Source of the DNA: Clostridia bacterium
GTDB lineage: Bacteria > Bacillota > DULZ01
Reading direction: 5' to 3'
DNA: 61,022 nucleotides
Assembly: GCA_012840125.1 (NCBI GenBank)
Contig: DULZ01000026.1
Location: 1 to 61,022, forward strand
The position numbers and the translations under genes are program-made. Each line of letters opens with the position of its first letter. Positions within the stretch are counted from its first letter, which is position 1. Positions 43,801 to 52,592 of the stretch are shown here, piece after piece. The notes beneath the pieces were generated by a model that saw only the letters and a program-made list of their open reading frames with translations, was not told the DNA's origin and made no database searches.

Positions 43801-43954
43801 GCCCCACAGCGGTTATGCCGGGCCGCGCCGGGCCGGCTTTTCGGCCAACCTCCTCCTGCGGCATGATGAAGCTCTCCACGGGGGAACCATCTTCGATCCG
43901 GTGGGAGCAGGACCCGGGCAGTTGAGCGGCAAAGTGGAGGTATTAAAACTATAA
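40859..43954 (+). CDS. Tat-exported molybdopterin oxidoreductase, catalytic subunit (tetrathionate/thiosulfate/polysulfide reductase-like)
   Basis: 1031 residues; ATG 40862 is an equally good start (AAGGAGG 8 bases before). Residues 12-18 TRRNFIK are a twin-arginine signal followed by a hydrophobic stretch, so the enzyme works outside the membrane. Cys69, 72, 76 and 143 bind a [4Fe-4S] cluster. HHGGICGMPGVMG near residue 280 offers a Cys as possible Mo ligand. The C-terminal molybdopterin dinucleotide domain starts near NWKAHYIGTHRNIS. Length (TtrA is about 1020) and the B-C-A gene order favour a tetrathionate-reductase-like enzyme, but arsenate, selenate or polysulfide are not excluded. Terminator at 43964. 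Confidence 0.82.
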   Translation: MMKTKKTCWQLTRRNFIKGSILIGGAAALTPVMAKERGDHRPAPWYDSPHGVGQDFEDYDATNVIYSLCEQCNTHCTIKVVFKEQEGVAAGPSVVRKIAGNPYSPLNTQPFGQIPYETSPVEAVKGKGDPAVDGRSFRGGRTCLKGQAGIQTAYDALRVTQPLKRVGPRGSGEFQTISWEQAIREILEGSDLGTPGIKECNKFVPQGQVMADWELVKAGEMSQADFDRKYAGVLIDTKHPDLGPKVNQIVSLVGDRRDFIQERFWFKSLGSINTIHHGGICGMPGVMGNVQSFTGPQKKRMYSDIDHAEYLIIWGTDPFVANKGPSWLAPKLMKALERGMKLVVVDPRMSAAAEKAHRWLPIIPGTDAALALGMARWIIEHKRYDERYLLNPNKEAAKADGEPTWSDATHLVNLSDPKRPKLKAADLGIGGNEYVVLQNGVPVPADQAAEGTLEVDTTINGIRVKSAFTLFKERCFERTLAEYAQICGIPAQDIAAVAEEFTSYGKKASITSYRGPAMHTNGFYAIRAIACLNHLLGNYDWKGGAISSGAQYSPLSGLYDLLGVPGERTAWGVTMFRRGPYEKSSLFARDGYPAKRPWFPIGNHAIFEVLPSIGEGYPYPIKALFIHRIAPTLSAGDGERTLEILKDTEKVPLLVVSDLVVSEAASVADYILPDLSYLERWGFETIYPNQPLKLSHFQQPATRVFDGPRAFEDVLIEIGKALNLPGVGDNAFPDGSHLHCAEDFYLKLVANIAFDGEPVPDAGPEEQALFITTRQKALGPYFDEQKWRQAVRPQEWPKVVYVLNRGGRFEAPGREYVGEHIKYQYGNQADFYSERVAQHRHSYTGEYFDGLPRYEPQRFFNGEEIRDDAYPLYMINWKAHYIGTHRNISDAWLREIERENFLWINPVDAVARGIKDGDPVLIKSANAQVQGVAKVTERIRPGVVGSNYNYGHYAYGTVPVKIDGKPTATDPVYGHVPWAQKPHSGYAGPRRAGFSANLLLRHDEALHGGTIFDPVGAGPGQLSGKVEVLKL

Positions 43955-43963
43955 CCGGGAACA

Positions 43964-44001
43964 GCGGGCGAACTGTGTGATAAACGGTTCGCTCGCTTAT
44001 T
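43964..44001 (+). terminator. Terminator after the molybdoenzyme operon
   Basis: GCGGGCGAAC (43964-43973) pairs with GTTCGCTCGC (43987-43996), 10 bp with one G-U, followed by TTATTT. It starts 9 bases after the stop codon. Confidence 0.7.
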
Positions 44002-44189
44002 TCATGCACACTATTGACTTTAGCTCCAAATCATTGTCTCTTGTATCTAAGGGACTAATGGGATACAGGTTAGACAAAGTCTTTGAAAAAATGCTGCTTT
44101 CTTAAATTAAATTAAATAAAAGTCAGAGTTTTTCATGGTAAAATAAGAATAGAGGAGGGCGTCCAAGGTGAGACGAGAGGGGTGATGGG

Positions 44190-45800
44190 ATGAGAGAAAA
44201 GGTCTGTCAATCCATTCTTTACAATTCCCCTATCGGATATGCCTATGTCAGAGCTCTAACGGATGAACAAGGATTGGTTTGTGACTTTGAGGTCTTGGAT
44301 GTGAACCGGGCTTTGGAGGAGTTAGTCGGGGCGAAAAGTGAGGAGATTGTCGGCAGGCGGGTCACCCGGCTCTTACCGGATCTGAAGGAGAGCAGGTGGG
44401 ATTGGTTTGCCTATTACGGTGAGCTTGCCCTTGAGGGCGGGAATAGGGAATTTACTTATTATTCGGAAAAACTGGGCAAGTGGTTGCGCGTGCAGGCTTA
44501 TGCCCCGGAAAAATACCATATTGTTCTCTTTCTTAACGACATTTCGCAAGAAATACGGCAAATCCGGGAATTGGATACCTTATTCAAGGTGTCGCCGGAT
44601 TTGCTTTGCGTTTTAGGGCGGGATTACAGCATCACCAGGGTTAACAAAGCTTTTGAACAATTCGCCGGGAAGAAGGCGGAGGAACTGGTGGGCGCGGGAC
44701 TCTTGAGTTTTACTTACCCGGCGGATCGGGAGTATACCCGGGCTAAACTGGAAGCTTTAGCGTCACAGGACGATCCTGTTAAGTTTGTCAATCGCCTTTA
44801 CGGTCATGACGGGGCCTATCACTATCTGGAGTGGCACGGCTTAGCCCACGGTTCCCAGCTGTATTTGGCCGCCAGGGACATTACCCACAGCCGGATCGAA
44901 CGGGCCTATTTCGAGGCGCTGTTTTTGAACAGCACCGATGCCATGCTTTACTTTGACCGGGAAACGAAGGTTTTTAATCTCAACAAGCAGTTTACGGAAT
45001 TATTCGGTTATACATTAGAAGAGCTCAAGGGAGTGCCCTTGTGCCAGTTCTTCCCCCCTGAGCCGGAGGACGGGCCGGCGTTGTGCCAGCGGATCCTGCA
45101 AGGAGAGAGCGTCGCCCTGGAGACCGTCCGCATCAGTAAATCCGGCAGGCGCATTCCCGTGGCGGTGAAAGGGGGACCGGTCTATATCGACGGCGAGTTA
45201 AAAGGCGGTTTTGCCGTGTACACGGATATTTCCGAGCGAAAGGCTTATGAGGAGCACTTGAAGCACCTCAGTCTCCATGACCAGCTGACGGGGTTGTACA
45301 ACCGGAATTTCTTTGAAACCCAGGTTAAAATCATTGAAAAAAGCAAGCGGTATCCCATTTCCGTTATCGTCTTTGACGTGGATGGCTTGAAACTGGTCAA
45401 TGACACGCTGGGACATGCCCAGGGTGATAAGCTGCTGCAGCTGATTGCCAATGTGATTGCCAAATCCCTCCGGGCCAGTGATTTCCTGGCCCGCATCGGC
45501 GGCGACGAGTTCGTGGCGGTGCTGCCGGAAACCGATGAAGAAACGGTCCTCAAAATCGCCGACCGCATCAGGGCCAACATCCGGAAAGCCAATGAGGCAT
45601 CCAAGGAGTTCCCCGTCAGCGTTTCCGTGGGTGCGGCAACGGCGGCAAACCACTATACCACCATCGAAGAAGTCTTGCGCAAGGCCGATGAAAGAATGTA
45701 TCATGAAAAACTGGTGGAGAAACGGGGCACCAAGGGAGAAATGCTGGCTTTCCTGCTCAAGGCTTTAAGAGATATGAATGCCGGGAAAAATGAAACTTAA
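44190..45800 (+). CDS. PAS-PAS-PAS-GGDEF diguanylate cyclase
   Basis: 536 residues. Three PAS-like sensory domains near residues 5-125, 130-240 and 245-355, then a GGDEF domain with an intact active site GGDEF at 437-441 and the inhibitory RxxD (Arg428-Asp431) five residues before it. It should therefore make c-di-GMP under product feedback. There is no EAL domain and no membrane segment, so it is a cytosolic sensor, perhaps haem- or flavin-based. Ribosome site GAGGGGTG. It lies 110 bases before the glycogen genes in the same direction; functional coupling to glycogen is only a suggestion. Confidence 0.9.
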   Translation: MREKVCQSILYNSPIGYAYVRALTDEQGLVCDFEVLDVNRALEELVGAKSEEIVGRRVTRLLPDLKESRWDWFAYYGELALEGGNREFTYYSEKLGKWLRVQAYAPEKYHIVLFLNDISQEIRQIRELDTLFKVSPDLLCVLGRDYSITRVNKAFEQFAGKKAEELVGAGLLSFTYPADREYTRAKLEALASQDDPVKFVNRLYGHDGAYHYLEWHGLAHGSQLYLAARDITHSRIERAYFEALFLNSTDAMLYFDRETKVFNLNKQFTELFGYTLEELKGVPLCQFFPPEPEDGPALCQRILQGESVALETVRISKSGRRIPVAVKGGPVYIDGELKGGFAVYTDISERKAYEEHLKHLSLHDQLTGLYNRNFFETQVKIIEKSKRYPISVIVFDVDGLKLVNDTLGHAQGDKLLQLIANVIAKSLRASDFLARIGGDEFVAVLPETDEETVLKIADRIRANIRKANEASKEFPVSVSVGAATAANHYTTIEEVLRKADERMYHEKLVEKRGTKGEMLAFLLKALRDMNAGKNET

Positions 45801-45910
45801 ATTGTGCCCAAGTGGAACTTTTTCTCTTCCTCTTCTTTCCTTCAAATAGTTTTTATGGTATTATAGGATTGAGATGGCGGCAACGCTCCTGGTGGAAAGG
45901 GTCAGCAACC

Positions 45911-47776
45911 ATGTTCTTAACTCAGGAAGAGATCTTCCTGTTCAACGAAGGAACTTTTTACCACAGCTATCTAAAATTCGGAGCTCATCAGGTTAAGTGG
46001 AACGGTATGACGGGAGTTCACTTCGCCTTGTGGGCTCCGAATGCTTATCGGGTCAAAGTGGTCGGGGATTTCAACGGCTGGCGGGGAGACAAGCATGAAA
46101 TGCACCGGCGGGCCGGCGGGGTATGGACTCTCTTTATCCCGGGCCTGGCCGAGGGGGCATTATACAAATACGAAATTACGACGCCTGCGGGTGAAGTTTT
46201 CCTGAAGGCGGACCCTTATGCTTTCTACGGGGAACTGAGGCCCGGCACGGCTTCCATCGTTTATTCCCTGGACGGGTACCCCTGGCGGGACCACAAGTGG
46301 CTGAAGAAGCGCCGCCGGTCCCGGCAGAAGGCGAAACCCCTCAACATTTACGAAGTCCACCTGGGCTCCTGGAAGCGTAAACCCGGCGGGGACTTCTACA
46401 GTTACCGGGAGCTGGCTGAGGAACTGATTCCCTATGTCAAGGACATGGGTTTTACCCACTTGGAACTCTTGCCGTTAATGGAACATCCTTTTGACGGTTC
46501 CTGGGGCTATCAAGTGACGGGATACTATGCCGCCACCAGCCGGTACGGTACGCCCCGTGATTTGATGTATTTTGTGGATGAATGCCACCGGCATGGGCTG
46601 GGCGTGATCCTGGATTGGGTGCCGGGGCATTTTTGTAAAGATGCCCACGGGTTGGGACGCTTTGACGGTTCTCCTTTGTTTGAAGAAGAGGAGCACCGGG
46701 AATGGGGTACTTATAAATTCAACTTCCACCGGCGGGAAGTCTGGAGTTTTTTGATCAGCAACGCCGTCTTCTGGTTGGACAAGTTCCATGTGGACGGCCT
46801 GCGGGTGGACGGGGTTACCAGCATGCTGTATCTGGATTACGCTAAAGAGCCGGGGGCCTGGCAGCCCAACATCTACGGCGGCCGGGAGAACTTGGCCGCG
46901 GTAGCCTTCCTGCAGCAGCTGAACGAAACGGTAGCCCGTTATTTTCCCGATGTGCTCATGATCGCGGAAGAGTCCACCGCTTGGCCCAATGTTACCAAAC
47001 CTCCCCGGGCAGGCGGGTTAGGTTTTCATTATAAATGGAACATGGGTTGGATGAATGATACTTTACAATACGCGGCCACGGATTTTCCCTGGCGGCGGGA
47101 AAGGCATCATCTCCTTACTTTTTCCATGATGTACGCTTTTGCCGAGGATTTCATCCTCCCCCTGTCCCACGACGAGGTGGTCCACGGCAAGAAATCCTTA
47201 ATCGGCAAACTCCCCGGTGACTACTGGCGGCAGTTTGCGGGCCTGCGGTTGCTGTACCTGTATCAAATGTGCCACCCGGGGAAAAAGCTGCTTTTCATGG
47301 GCGGCGAACTGGGGCAGTTTATCGAATGGCGGTACTATGAAGGGTTGGAATGGTTCCTCCTGGCCTATCCCATGCACAGAAAATTGCGAGAATTCGTACG
47401 AAAGATCAACTGGTTATATCGTCAAGAAAGGTGCCTCTGGGAATTGGACGGCGGTTGGGACGGTTTTCAATGGCTGGAACCCAACAACGCAGCCCAGAGC
47501 GTCTACGTCTTTTTGCGGCGGGCCAAGGACGGCGCCTTCCTGCTGGTGGCTCTCAATTTCCAACCGGACTATTACCCCGTCTACCGGATCGGTGTCCCGG
47601 GCCCAGGCCGGTATGCGGAAATACTAAACAGCGATGATCCCCGGTACGGGGGATCCGGCCGGCTGAACCGGGAACCGGTAGAAGCGGAGCCGGTACCCTG
47701 GCAGGGACAGGAATACTCCATTGTCATCGAGCTGCCTCCTTTGGCAGGAGTTCTACTGAAACCCGTGCCTGCATAG
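45911..47776 (+). CDS. glgB: 1,4-alpha-glucan branching enzyme
   Basis: 621 residues from ATG 45911; the longer frame to 45812 has no ribosome site. An N-terminal CBM48 domain (GVHFALWAPNAYRVKVVGDFNGW) precedes a GH13 barrel with regions I-IV: DWVPGHF, GLRVDGVTS (nucleophile Asp), IAEESTAWP (acid/base Glu) and LPLSHDEVVHG. It lacks the extra N1 domain of the E. coli enzyme, so it is the shorter form. It transfers alpha-1,4 chains to alpha-1,6 branches. It is the first gene of the glycogen operon; a TATTAT/TATAGG box near 45867-45880 may be its promoter. Confidence 0.94.
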   Translation: MFLTQEEIFLFNEGTFYHSYLKFGAHQVKWNGMTGVHFALWAPNAYRVKVVGDFNGWRGDKHEMHRRAGGVWTLFIPGLAEGALYKYEITTPAGEVFLKADPYAFYGELRPGTASIVYSLDGYPWRDHKWLKKRRRSRQKAKPLNIYEVHLGSWKRKPGGDFYSYRELAEELIPYVKDMGFTHLELLPLMEHPFDGSWGYQVTGYYAATSRYGTPRDLMYFVDECHRHGLGVILDWVPGHFCKDAHGLGRFDGSPLFEEEEHREWGTYKFNFHRREVWSFLISNAVFWLDKFHVDGLRVDGVTSMLYLDYAKEPGAWQPNIYGGRENLAAVAFLQQLNETVARYFPDVLMIAEESTAWPNVTKPPRAGGLGFHYKWNMGWMNDTLQYAATDFPWRRERHHLLTFSMMYAFAEDFILPLSHDEVVHGKKSLIGKLPGDYWRQFAGLRLLYLYQMCHPGKKLLFMGGELGQFIEWRYYEGLEWFLLAYPMHRKLREFVRKINWLYRQERCLWELDGGWDGFQWLEPNNAAQSVYVFLRRAKDGAFLLVALNFQPDYYPVYRIGVPGPGRYAEILNSDDPRYGGSGRLNREPVEAEPVPWQGQEYSIVIELPPLAGVLLKPVPA

Positions 47777-47818
47777 CATTGATCTTGTGTGTGGTGAAGG
47801 AAGAAAGGAGGGCAGGGC

Positions 47819-50245
47819 GTGTTTGCTACGAAAGAAAGCTTTTGCGAAGCTTACCTGGCCAAATTTGCCGAAACCCACGGGAAATCCTTTGAGGAAAGCA
47901 CCCCCTGGGAAAGGTATCAAACCCTGGTGCTCCTGGTGAAGGAATGGTTTGCGGAGAACTGGGTGGAGACCAACAATGCCTATACCAGGGACCAGGTGAA
48001 GCAAGTCTATTACTTTTCCATGGAATTCCTCATCGGGAAACTCCTGTCCTATTACCTGCTGAACCTGGATATCAAAGAGACGGTGGAGGCAGGTCTTAAA
48101 GACCTGGGAACCAGCCTGGCAGAATTGGCGGAAGTGGAAAAGGACGCCGGGTTGGGCAACGGGGGCCTGGGCAGGCTGGCGGCATGTTTCTTGGATGCCA
48201 TGGCTTTCCTGGGTATCCCCGGGCACGGCAACGGCATCCGGTACAAGTACGGCCTGTTTCAGCAGAAGATTGTCAACGGCTACCAGGCCGAGGTGCCGGA
48301 TAACTGGCTTAATAACGGTTATCCCTGGGAAATCAGGAAACCGGACAAGGCCGTGGTAGTTAAATTCAAAGGAGATGTCAAAATTAGCCTGGTGGACGGC
48401 AAGCTCACCTTCCGCCACGAGAATTATGAACCCATCCTGGCGGTACCTTACGATATTCCCATCGTCAGTTACGAGAATTACGGGACCATCAATACCCTCC
48501 GCCTCTGGAGTGCGGAGCCCATGGTGGAGGAATTTGACCTGGCCAGCTTTTACCGCGGGGAGTTCAGTAAAGCCCTGAGCTACAAGTCCGAAGTGGAGGC
48601 CATTTCCAATATCCTTTACCCCGATGACAGCAGCCAGGCCGGCCGGGAGCTCAGGCTGAAACAGGAGTATTTCTTCGTGGCTGCCGGTTTAGGTTCCATT
48701 GTGCGGCGGTACAAGAAAAAGAACGGCTCTTTGAAAGATTTCCACCGAAAAATTGCGGTACACATCAATGATACCCACCCGGCCCTGTGTATTCCTGAAC
48801 TTATGCGGATCCTGATGGATGAAGAAGGCCTGGGATGGGAAGAAGCTTGGAACATTACCGTCAACACCATTTCCTACACCAACCATACCATTATGCCCGA
48901 GGCGTTGGAAAAATGGCCGGTGGATATTTTTAAATACCTACTGCCCCGGATCTACATGATTGTGGAAGAAATCGACCGGCGTTACCGGCTGGAGATGCAG
49001 GAAAAATTCCCCGGCAACCGGGAGCTCATCGAGCGGACGGCGGTGATCCGGGACGGGCAGGTCTGGATGGCCAATTTGGCGGTCATCGGCAGCCATGCGG
49101 TGAACGGGGTGTCGCGCCTGCATACCCGGATCCTCCAAGAACACTTATTGAAGGACTTCCACACCATCTATCCCTACAAAATCAACAACAAGACCAATGG
49201 AGTCAGCCACCGGCGTTTCCTCCTGGAAGCCAATCCTAAACTGGCGGCTTTGATTTCGGAAGCCATTGGGACCGGCTGGATCACCAGGGCGGAGGAGTTG
49301 GAAAAGCTGTTGGCCTACCAGGATGACGCAGCTTTTTTGGAAAAGCTGGCCCAAGTGAAACAGCATAATAAAGAGCAGCTGGCGGAAATCATTGCCGCCA
49401 AAATGGGTATCCGGGTGGATCCGGCTTCCGTTTTCGATATCCAGGTCAAGCGGATTCACGCCTACAAGAGGCAGCTCCTGAACGTACTGCGCATCATGGA
49501 TTTATACAACCGGTTAAAGGAAAACCCGCAGCTGCCCATCCATCCTCACACCTTTATTTTCGGCGGCAAGGCCGCACCCGGCTATCACTACGCCAAAACC
49601 GTCATTAAGCTCATCAATACTGTAGCCCACAAAGTCAACCGGGATCCGGACGTAGCCGGCAAGATGAAAGTGATTTTCCTGGAAAATTTCAACGTCTCCT
49701 TAGCGGAAAAGATCTACCCGGCGGCGGAAATCAGCCAGCAGATTTCCACTGCCAGCCGGGAAGCTTCCGGGACGGGCAACATGAAGTTCATGCTCAACGG
49801 GGCCATTACGTTGGGCACCTTGGACGGGGCCAATGTGGAAATCAAAGAAGCCGTCGGCGAAGACAACATTTTTATCTTCGGTCTGAAAGCGGAGCAAGTG
49901 ATGCAGTTTTACCGGAAAGGGGGGTACAATGCCTGGGAGGAATACCATGCTTATCCTCGTTTGCGCAAGGTAGTGGACCAGTTGATCAATGGTTTCTTCA
50001 GCGAGGCGGAAGGGGAGTTTCGGGTCATCTACGATTCCCTCTTACGGGATAATGATGAATTCTTCGTTTTAAAGGATTTTTGCCCCTACGTGGAAACCTG
50101 GCAGCGGCTGAACCAGCTTTACAGCAACCGGAGGACCTGGCAGAAAACTTCTCTCATCAACATTGCCAAAGGGGGCTTGTTTGCCGCCGACCGCACCGTG
50201 AAGGAATATGCGGAGGACATTTGGCGGGTTCCTTACCGTACCTGA
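47819..50245 (+). CDS. glgP: Glycogen/starch phosphorylase
   Basis: 808 residues from GTG 47819 (AAAGGAGGG 7 bases upstream). The PLP-binding segment [28 protein letters not shown] contains the Schiff-base Lys; NTIS(Y)[14 protein letters not shown] and [16 protein letters not shown] are active-site loops of family GT35. It releases glucose 1-phosphate from glycogen ends. It lies between the branching enzyme and the ADP-glucose genes, so synthesis and breakdown genes are co-transcribed, as in many Gram-positives. Confidence 0.95.
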   Translation: MFATKESFCEAYLAKFAETHGKSFEESTPWERYQTLVLLVKEWFAENWVETNNAYTRDQVKQVYYFSMEFLIGKLLSYYLLNLDIKETVEAGLKDLGTSLAELAEVEKDAGLGNGGLGRLAACFLDAMAFLGIPGHGNGIRYKYGLFQQKIVNGYQAEVPDNWLNNGYPWEIRKPDKAVVVKFKGDVKISLVDGKLTFRHENYEPILAVPYDIPIVSYENYGTINTLRLWSAEPMVEEFDLASFYRGEFSKALSYKSEVEAISNILYPDDSSQAGRELRLKQEYFFVAAGLGSIVRRYKKKNGSLKDFHRKIAVHINDTHPALCIPELMRILMDEEGLGWEEAWNITVNTISYTNHTIMPEALEKWPVDIFKYLLPRIYMIVEEIDRRYRLEMQEKFPGNRELIERTAVIRDGQVWMANLAVIGSHAVNGVSRLHTRILQEHLLKDFHTIYPYKINNKTNGVSHRRFLLEANPKLAALISEAIGTGWITRAEELEKLLAYQDDAAFLEKLAQVKQHNKEQLAEIIAAKMGIRVDPASVFDIQVKRIHAYKRQLLNVLRIMDLYNRLKENPQLPIHPHTFIFGGKAAPGYHYAKTVIKLINTVAHKVNRDPDVAGKMKVIFLENFNVSLAEKIYPAAEISQQISTASREASGTGNMKFMLNGAITLGTLDGANVEIKEAVGEDNIFIFGLKAEQVMQFYRKGGYNAWEEYHAYPRLRKVVDQLINGFFSEAEGEFRVIYDSLLRDNDEFFVLKDFCPYVETWQRLNQLYSNRRTWQKTSLINIAKGGLFAADRTVKEYAEDIWRVPYRT

Positions 50246-50282
50246 TCACGGGGAGAGGGAGGAAGGGAGAGGAGGAGAGAAA

Positions 50283-51440
50283 ATGCCGAAAAAAGAGATT
50301 ATCGCCATGTTACTGGCCGGAGGCCAGGGGAGCCGGTTAGGGGCCCTCACCAAAAAGATTGCCAAACCCGCCGTTTCCTTCGGCGGGAAATATCGCATCA
50401 TCGATTTCAGCTTGAGCAATTGTGTGAATTCCGAGATCGATACGGTGGGAGTCCTCACCCAGTATAAACCCCTGCTATTAAATTCCTACATCGGCATTGG
50501 CACCGCCTGGGACCTGGACAATGCTTTCGGTGGGGTGCATATCCTGCCGCCTTTTGTGGGGGAGGACGGGGGCACCTGGTACAAGGGTACGGCCAACGCC
50601 GTTTACCAGAATATCGATTTTATCAACCATTATGATCCGGACTACGTGCTGATCATTTCCGGGGACCACATTTACCAGATGGATTACCGGTTAATGCTGA
50701 ATTTTCATAAGGAAAAGAACGCGGACTTGACCATTTCCGTCATTGAAGTGCCCTGGCAGGAGGCTTCCAGGTTCGGGATCATGACTTGCGATGCCGGCGG
50801 CCGGATCGTGAAATTCAGTGAAAAGCCCGCCAAACCTGACAGTAATCTGGCTTCCATGGGCATTTACATTTTTAACTGGCCCGTACTGCGCCAAGCCCTG
50901 ATCGAAGATGAAGAAAACCCGGCCTCGGAGCATGACTTCGGCAAAAATGTGATTCCCATGCTGCTGAACCAGGGCAAGCGGCTCTATGCCTACCGTTTTC
51001 AAGGTTACTGGCGGGATGTGGGCACCATTGAGAGCTATTATGAAGCCAACATGGCTCTTTTACGGGAGGAGCCGGAGCTGGATCTTTACGGGGGACCCAG
51101 GGTATTCTCCAACTCCGATGTGCTGGCGCCCCATTATTTAGGCCCCCAAGCCAAGGTGGTGGACAGCCTGGTCAGCAACGGGTGTATTGTCCTCGGTGAA
51201 GTGGTCAATTCCATCCTGGCACCGGGGGTTCTGATCGGGGAGAGAGCGGTAATCCGGGATTCCATTATCCTGCCGAATGCCGCGGTGGGAGAGGGAGCTC
51301 GTTTGTCCCGGGCCATTGTCATGGAAAGCGTGCGCGTGGAGCCGGGCTGCCTGGTCCAACCGGACTTGCCGGGCAAAATTGCCGTCGTGGATGAGCAGTT
51401 GTGCCAGGAGACTTTATCCTTCCGGGAAGCCCTGGCGTAG
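50283..51440 (+). CDS. glgC: Glucose-1-phosphate adenylyltransferase, catalytic subunit
   Basis: 385 residues from ATG 50283 (GAGGAGAG upstream). N-terminal nucleotidyltransferase motif [22 protein letters not shown], then [21 protein letters not shown] and sugar-phosphate region FSEKPAKP. The C-terminal left-handed beta-helix (ending ...[24 protein letters not shown]) is complete. It makes ADP-glucose from ATP and glucose 1-phosphate, the committed step. In Gram-positives it teams with GlgD, encoded 27 bases downstream. Confidence 0.95.
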   Translation: MPKKEIIAMLLAGGQGSRLGALTKKIAKPAVSFGGKYRIIDFSLSNCVNSEIDTVGVLTQYKPLLLNSYIGIGTAWDLDNAFGGVHILPPFVGEDGGTWYKGTANAVYQNIDFINHYDPDYVLIISGDHIYQMDYRLMLNFHKEKNADLTISVIEVPWQEASRFGIMTCDAGGRIVKFSEKPAKPDSNLASMGIYIFNWPVLRQALIEDEENPASEHDFGKNVIPMLLNQGKRLYAYRFQGYWRDVGTIESYYEANMALLREEPELDLYGGPRVFSNSDVLAPHYLGPQAKVVDSLVSNGCIVLGEVVNSILAPGVLIGERAVIRDSIILPNAAVGEGARLSRAIVMESVRVEPGCLVQPDLPGKIAVVDEQLCQETLSFREALA

Positions 51441-51467
51441 TACGGCTGAAAGCAGGAGGGGATGGAG

Positions 51468-52592
51468 ATGGGACATGTTATCGGGTTAATTGACAGCGGT
51501 TGTCCCGCCGTGGAAATGATGGGATTGACCACCGGCCGGCCCCTGGGCGCGTTGCCCTTCGGGGGCAGGTACCGGCTGCTGGATTTTTCTTTATCCAATA
51601 TGGTGAATTCGGGACTGCGGACCGTCGGCATCATCACTCCCTTTCATTACCGTTCGGTGCTGGACCACCTGCGGGCGGGAAAAGAATGGCTATTGGATCG
51701 GAAAACGGGCGGCTTGTTTATCTTGCCCGGTTACGGCAGGGAGGGCAAAAGCCTGCGGTTTTCTTTAAGGGATCTCGTTTTCAATGCCGATTTTTTCCAC
51801 AAAGACCGGGCGGAGCATGTGATCATGAGCTGCAGCAACCTGGTGATTAACATTCATTTGGCGGAAGCCGTGGAGTTCCACGTAGGCGCCGGGGCTGACG
51901 CTACTTTGATCTACCTGGACGCTGCCGGTGCGGTACAGGAGGAACCGCAAGGGCTTTTTGTGGAGTCGGGGAAAGATGACCGGATCCGGGCCATTGAGGC
52001 AAAACCGGGGCCGGGGTACAAGTTGTTCCTCGACATGCTGGTCATCAGGAAGAAATTCTTATGGGAACTGCTCCAAAGCCGCGGGCCGGCGCCGGAGGTG
52101 GATTTGCTGGCCGTGCTGCGGGAGCTGCTGGCGGAGGCCAGGGTGCTCGGTTTTCCTTTCTCCGGTTATGTGGGCCGGGTGTACTCGGTACAGAGTTATT
52201 TCCGGTGCAGCATGGATTTGCTGCAGCCCCACATCCGGCAGGAGCTGTTCATGGGTCCCCGCCGGATCCATACGAAAATTGCCGATAACCCGCCCACCCG
52301 CTACGGCGCCCGGGCCCTGGTGACCAATTCCCTGGTGGCATCCGGCTGCAAAATTGAAGGACGGGTGGAAAACAGCATTATTTTCCGGAATGTGTATGTC
52401 AGTCCCGGTGCGGAGATCAAGAATTCCATCCTGCTGCAAAAAAGCTGGGTCGGGAAAAATGCCTGTTTAGAAAACACCATCCTGGATAAGTTCGTGCGGG
52501 TCAAGGACCGGGAGCAGCTGCAGGGGAATGAGGAAAGCCCGGTGGTGATTGCCAAGGCCGCCTTGGGAAAAACAGGGGGAGAGATCGCATGA
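51468..52592 (+). CDS. glgD: Glucose-1-phosphate adenylyltransferase, GlgD subunit
   Basis: 374 residues from ATG 51468, 6 bases after GGAGGGG; ATG 51462 is too close to that site. It keeps the general fold (LGALPFGGRYRLLDFSLSNMVNSG) but lacks the GGxGxRL ATP loop at the N-terminus, where IGLIDSGCPAVEMMGLTTGRPLG stands instead. That is the normal state of GlgD, a non- or weakly catalytic partner that raises GlgC activity in the heterotetramer (known from Geobacillus). The C-terminal beta-helix ends with VENSIIFRNVYVSPGAEIKNSIL. Stop and next start overlap (ATGA). Confidence 0.93.
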   Translation: MGHVIGLIDSGCPAVEMMGLTTGRPLGALPFGGRYRLLDFSLSNMVNSGLRTVGIITPFHYRSVLDHLRAGKEWLLDRKTGGLFILPGYGREGKSLRFSLRDLVFNADFFHKDRAEHVIMSCSNLVINIHLAEAVEFHVGAGADATLIYLDAAGAVQEEPQGLFVESGKDDRIRAIEAKPGPGYKLFLDMLVIRKKFLWELLQSRGPAPEVDLLAVLRELLAEARVLGFPFSGYVGRVYSVQSYFRCSMDLLQPHIRQELFMGPRRIHTKIADNPPTRYGARALVTNSLVASGCKIEGRVENSIIFRNVYVSPGAEIKNSILLQKSWVGKNACLENTILDKFVRVKDREQLQGNEESPVVIAKAALGKTGGEIA

